Assembly: GCA_017436135.1 (NCBI GenBank)
Contig: JAFSDQ010000018.1
Location: forward strand, 1 to 7,557
Length of the DNA: 7,557 nt
Reading direction: 5' to 3'
DNA from: Clostridia bacterium
GTDB lineage: Bacteria > Bacillota_A > Clostridia > Monoglobales > Monoglobaceae
Positions within the stretch are counted from its first letter, which is position 1, and each line of letters starts with the position of its first letter. Below are positions 5,414 through 7,557 of the stretch, in pieces. The notes beneath the pieces were generated by a model. That model searched no databases. It saw only the letters and a program-made list of their open reading frames with translations, and was not told the origin of the DNA. A program made the translations under genes and the position numbers.

Positions 5414-5669
5414 TATTGTAGGGAATGCATTTATGCATTCCGCCTCTGAACGGATAAATCATTGCGGAACGGATAAATCCGTTCCCTACAAAATTGATGT
5501 ATATAATGGGTATGCTGTAAAACAAATTGAATTTTTTATATTTTCGAAACTGCCGTTTGGGGATGTTCCTTTTGCTCGTACAAAAGGAACCAAAATACGG
5601 TCGGGGACACCCCGACACCCCCATCGGCGCACCCGAAAGAGATATGTTTATATCATTCGGATTTATTTC
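5414..5669 (+). repeat. Long structured repeat, right copy
   Basis: This is the inverted partner of 1-233. The outer 120 bases (5550-5669) differ at one position; the middle (about 5490-5549) carries scattered changes and small indels. It holds the same palindromes: GTTCCTTTT/AAAAGGAAC (5565-5573, 5582-5590), GTCGGGG/CCCCGAC (5600-5606, 5610-5616) and the GTAG/CTAC hairpin pair. It is 19 bases longer near 5460 because a 13-base word is repeated there. An open frame at 5403-5678 crosses it, but the product looks random. Because the left copy is cut by the window edge, homology past 5669 cannot be tested here. Confidence 0.88.
5418..5489. repeat. Paired REP-like hairpins with GTAG/CTAC ends and a 19-base expansion
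   Basis: GTAG (5418-5421) precedes the stem GGAATGCAT/ATGCATTCC. The second hairpin, GGAACGGAT/ATCCGTTCC (5466-5474, 5477-5485), is a complete nine-pair stem closed by CTAC (5486-5489). GAACGGATAAATC occurs twice, at 5448-5460 and 5467-5479, separated by ATTGCG. The left copy has one of these and a slightly shortened stem, so it may derive from this form by deletion between the 13-base words, or this one by duplication. Confidence 0.65.
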
Positions 5670-5790
5670 GCAGTCTGACGACGCAATTGTTACAACTGTG
5701 CACGTAATTTTTGTGGCGTGGTGCTGGTAATATTTTACCGAGCTTGCAAACGTCGGCTATGGATAACCCAAGGCGTGGGATTGTGGAATT
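5670..5790. other. Gene-free spacer between repeats
   Basis: No convincing reading frame, promoter or RNA gene is visible. The only structure seen is a small hairpin, GGTAA/TTACC (5726-5730, 5735-5739), extendable by GCT/AGC with a bulge. Part of it could belong to the long repeat if that element runs past 5669. Confidence 0.4.
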
Positions 5791-5818
5791 GTAGGGGCAA
5801 TTCGTGAACATTCTCTAC
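5791..5818. repeat. Degenerate GTAG/CTAC palindrome
   Basis: The unit opens with GTAGGGG (5791-5797) and ends with CTCTAC (5813-5818), around the near-palindrome AATTCGTGAACATT. Ends match the other GTAG hairpins in this window, but the two halves differ, as if arms of two related palindromes were combined. It lies directly before the terminator of the minus-strand gene. Confidence 0.4.
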
Positions 5819-5854
5819 AAAAAGGCAGAAACGAAAGCATTCGTTTCCGCCTTT
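5819..5854 (-). terminator. Rho-independent terminator of the S41 peptidase gene
   Basis: AAAGGCAGAAACGAA (5821-5835) and TTCGTTTCCGCCTTT (5840-5854) form a 15-position stem with one mismatch and loop AGCA. Read on the minus strand it ends in TTTTT, 18 bases beyond the stop codon of the peptidase gene. Confidence 0.88.
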
Positions 5855-5871
5855 ATATACAGGTGCATTTT

Positions 5872-7359
5872 TTATTCTTCAATTTTTCTTGTCATTCCAA
5901 AATACGAAAAGGCTGCATCCAGCTGGTCGTCTGTTATAACCTTACTCTTCTCAAGCCTTGTATAAAGCTCTCTTTGAGTTGTTAAATCAAGAACCCCATA
6001 AGGGAACAGGTTTGTGGAGCCTTGGAAGAGAAAAACTGCCTTTTCAAGCTCCTCGTCATATTCCTCGTTTATTTCCCCCTCAAAGGCACCCCACAGATTC
6101 AAAAGCTCCTTTGCTGTCTTTATATCAGGTCCCTTATCTCCTAATTTATAAACCTGTGTATATCCAAACTCTGTATATTTGCTCATATCCAAGGGCGCTT
6201 CTTTATTTTCAACCAGAGCGTCAGGGGTAAGCCCAACCCCGTTTATGTTATTGTCCTTTGGGGTAAGATAGTAGCCTATTGTATATTTTACGCAATCCCC
6301 GTAAGGCAGGGGCATAACTGTTTGTATTGTCCCTTTGCCGTAGGTTTTTGTTCCAATAAGCTTTGCACATTCATTTTCAGAAAGTGCCGCTGCCAGAACC
6401 TCTGATGCGCTCGCCGAGTTTTCGTTTACCAGAACAACAGTATCAAACTTCTCTGTGTCCTCTTGCTCTGCCTTATATACATAGTTCAAAAATTTAAGCT
6501 TGTGGTCCTCTGTGGTAATAATACTACCCTTTGGCACAAGATAATCTGCCATCAATACTGCCTGGTTTAAAAGTCCGCCACCGTTATCTCTCACATCTAT
6601 TATAAGCTTGTCTATCTTCTGGCTTTGGGCATCATCAAGAGCCGCCTTAAAGGTTTCTGCAGTGTTTGAAACAAAGCCGTATACCGCAATGTACATCAGC
6701 TTGTCAGCTCCGTCCTCAAAAACCCGACTTGTAACAGAAGTACCGATTATTTTTTCTCTTACCATATCAAGATAAAGTATATCGGCAATATTCTTCCTCT
6801 TTATACCTGCCCGAAGAGTGGTTCCCTCTTCACCCCTGATATAGCTTCCGGCAGTGTCGGAGTTTAATCCTCCGAGTAATATATCGTCTACACTAACTAT
6901 TACATCCCCAACTTGAAGTCCTGCCTTTGCAGCAGGAGTATCGGGAATTACACTTCTTACATCAACCCCATCGGGACACATTTGAAAGGTAATGCCTATC
7001 CCGACTATTGTTCCTGTTATTTCTTCGTTAAGAACCTTGGCTTCTTCAGGGTCATAATATTCTGAATGCTCGTCGATAGATTCAAGGGTTGCTCTTAACA
7101 CTTCCTCATAAAGCTCTGGGTGTGCGTCAAGAACCTTTAATAAGCCCTCTTTGTAAAGGCTCTCCCGGGTAACATCATCATATCTTACCCCAAGTCCAAG
7201 ATAGTCAACTAAATCCTGAACAACATAGGTTTGACCGTTTTCAAACTCTTTTACGGGGGTTTCGTTAGCTTCCTGTGCATAACCTGTAACAGATAAAAGC
7301 ACCATAGCAGCAATTAAAACTGCTATAATTTTTTTAAATTTTAATTTCATTTCAGTCAC
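5872..7359 (-). CDS. Secreted S41 carboxy-terminal processing peptidase with PDZ and peptidoglycan-binding domains
   Basis: This is a CtpA/CtpB-type serine protease that trims proteins outside the membrane. The 495-residue product begins with a signal peptide or membrane anchor (basic MKLKFKK, then a hydrophobic stretch about 11-27). A PDZ domain spans about 118-200 (core TPAAKAGLQVGDVIVSVDD). The S41 core has DVRDNGGG (255-262), NENSASASE (312-320) with catalytic Ser317, and YGKG with Lys342; the 25-residue Ser-Lys gap is the family value. A PG_binding_1-like domain occupies about 403-470, as in B. subtilis CtpA. The GTG at 7359 has AAGGAG five bases upstream; an ATG at 7350 is an alternative start. 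It is convergent with the ABC ATPase gene and ends in its own terminator. In sporulating relatives such proteases act in signalling; the substrate here is unknown. Confidence 0.93.
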   Translation of the reverse strand: MTEMKLKFKKIIAVLIAAMVLLSVTGYAQEANETPVKEFENGQTYVVQDLVDYLGLGVRYDDVTRESLYKEGLLKVLDAHPELYEEVLRATLESIDEHSEYYDPEEAKVLNEEITGTIVGIGITFQMCPDGVDVRSVIPDTPAAKAGLQVGDVIVSVDDILLGGLNSDTAGSYIRGEEGTTLRAGIKRKNIADILYLDMVREKIIGTSVTSRVFEDGADKLMYIAVYGFVSNTAETFKAALDDAQSQKIDKLIIDVRDNGGGLLNQAVLMADYLVPKGSIITTEDHKLKFLNYVYKAEQEDTEKFDTVVLVNENSASASEVLAAALSENECAKLIGTKTYGKGTIQTVMPLPYGDCVKYTIGYYLTPKDNNINGVGLTPDALVENKEAPLDMSKYTEFGYTQVYKLGDKGPDIKTAKELLNLWGAFEGEINEEYDEELEKAVFLFQGSTNLFPYGVLDLTTQRELYTRLEKSKVITDDQLDAAFSYFGMTRKIEE

Positions 7360-7378
7360 CTTTTCTCCTTTCTGTTAC

Positions 7379-7504
7379 TTAAGATGACAGGAGATATCCG
7401 AACCACGCCTTAAACAGCGTAATTTCGGTGTATTTCGTCTTGTCATCTTTGCAAGGCGTCAGCCTTGCTTCATCTTCCGCACCAAAATCCCCTCGAAATT
7501 TCAT
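7379..7504 (-). CDS. Possible 41-residue reading frame upstream of the S41 gene
   Basis: A minus-strand frame runs from ATG at 7504 to TAA at 7379-7381, ending 19 bases before the S41 start. The product starts MKFRGDFGAEDEARLTPCKD and ends in TLFKAWFGYLLSS. It is charged at first and aromatic/hydrophobic at the end. No Shine-Dalgarno precedes the ATG, and the frame is open upstream to a TGA near 7526. The DNA is also folded: it holds GCAAGGC/GCCTTGC and long imperfect inverted arms. A dispersed non-coding repeat with an incidental frame is at least as likely as a gene. Confidence 0.25.
   Translation of the reverse strand: MKFRGDFGAEDEARLTPCKDDKTKYTEITLFKAWFGYLLSS
7381..7468. repeat. Imperfect inverted repeat followed by a compact hairpin
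   Basis: AAGATGACA (7381-7389) faces TGTCATCTT (7441-7449), and the sequence inside continues the pairing imperfectly, with TCCGAA near 7397 against TTTCGG near 7423. GCAAGGC (7451-7457) and GCCTTGC (7462-7468) then form a perfect seven-pair hairpin, and GCAAGGC recurs at 7550-7556. The arrangement suggests a dispersed palindromic element or a folded leader of the S41 transcript. No promoter for the S41 gene was securely found; it may lie within or beyond this stretch. Confidence 0.4.
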
Positions 7505-7557
7505 CAGTTTAAGGTCGAAGAATTTTCAAAGAGGGAATTTTATGCTTATGCAAGGCA

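Noticed and set aside
1..5669. CRISPR array or composite transposon
   Set aside because: There are no regularly spaced short direct repeats, and no transposase or integrase between the inverted copies, so neither label is supported.
5403..5678. 91-residue plus-strand open frame and its overlapping neighbour at 5527-5730
   Set aside because: Both cross the inverted repeat copy; the frame is not kept in the left copy because of indels, so it is not conserved as protein.

Overview
The window reads as chromosomal DNA from a low-to-moderate GC, Gram-positive Clostridia-type bacterium (Oscillospiraceae or a related uncultured gut lineage; this is inference). The grounds are strong AGGAGG ribosome sites, A+T-rich spacers, Rho-independent hairpin terminators, a lone MsmX/UgpC-type sugar ABC ATPase, a DUF5662 protein, and a SpoIID-like protein with peptidoglycan-binding repeats of a kind I associate with Clostridia. 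No rRNA, tRNA, CRISPR array, integrase or transposase gene was found.

Layout, left to right. Bases 1-233 are one copy of a structured non-coding repeat that returns in inverted orientation at 5414-5669; 119 of the outermost 120 bases match. Between the two copies lie six plus-strand genes. Three form a probable operon (303-2596): a carboxypeptidase-regulatory-like beta-sandwich protein, a SpoIID/LytB-like protein with three peptidoglycan-binding repeats, and a single-domain peptidoglycan-binding protein. The first two are separated by about 190 bases of strongly folded sequence that begins with a perfect but start-less Shine-Dalgarno. Next come secG (2901-3293) with its own promoter, terminator and an unusual acidic tail, a DUF5662 gene (3383-3922), and a sugar-type ABC ATPase (4168-5280) with its own promoter and terminator. 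The gene-free stretch 5281-5871 holds a terminator, three hairpin repeats with GTAG/CTAC ends, the second long repeat copy, and the terminator of the gene on the other strand. That gene (5872-7359, minus) encodes a secreted S41 processing peptidase with PDZ and peptidoglycan-binding domains. To its right is a folded stretch with a possible 41-codon reading frame.

Working together: the shared theme is the cell envelope. Four proteins touch peptidoglycan or the export path (SpoIID-like, small binding protein, S41 protease, SecG). The ATPase stands without permeases or a binding protein, as expected for a shared ATPase serving several sugar importers. The most unusual material is non-coding: the long inverted repeat pair, the RAYT/REP-like GTAG hairpins of several sequence types, the folded spacer at 748-933, and hairpins placed directly against AGGAGG in front of three genes.
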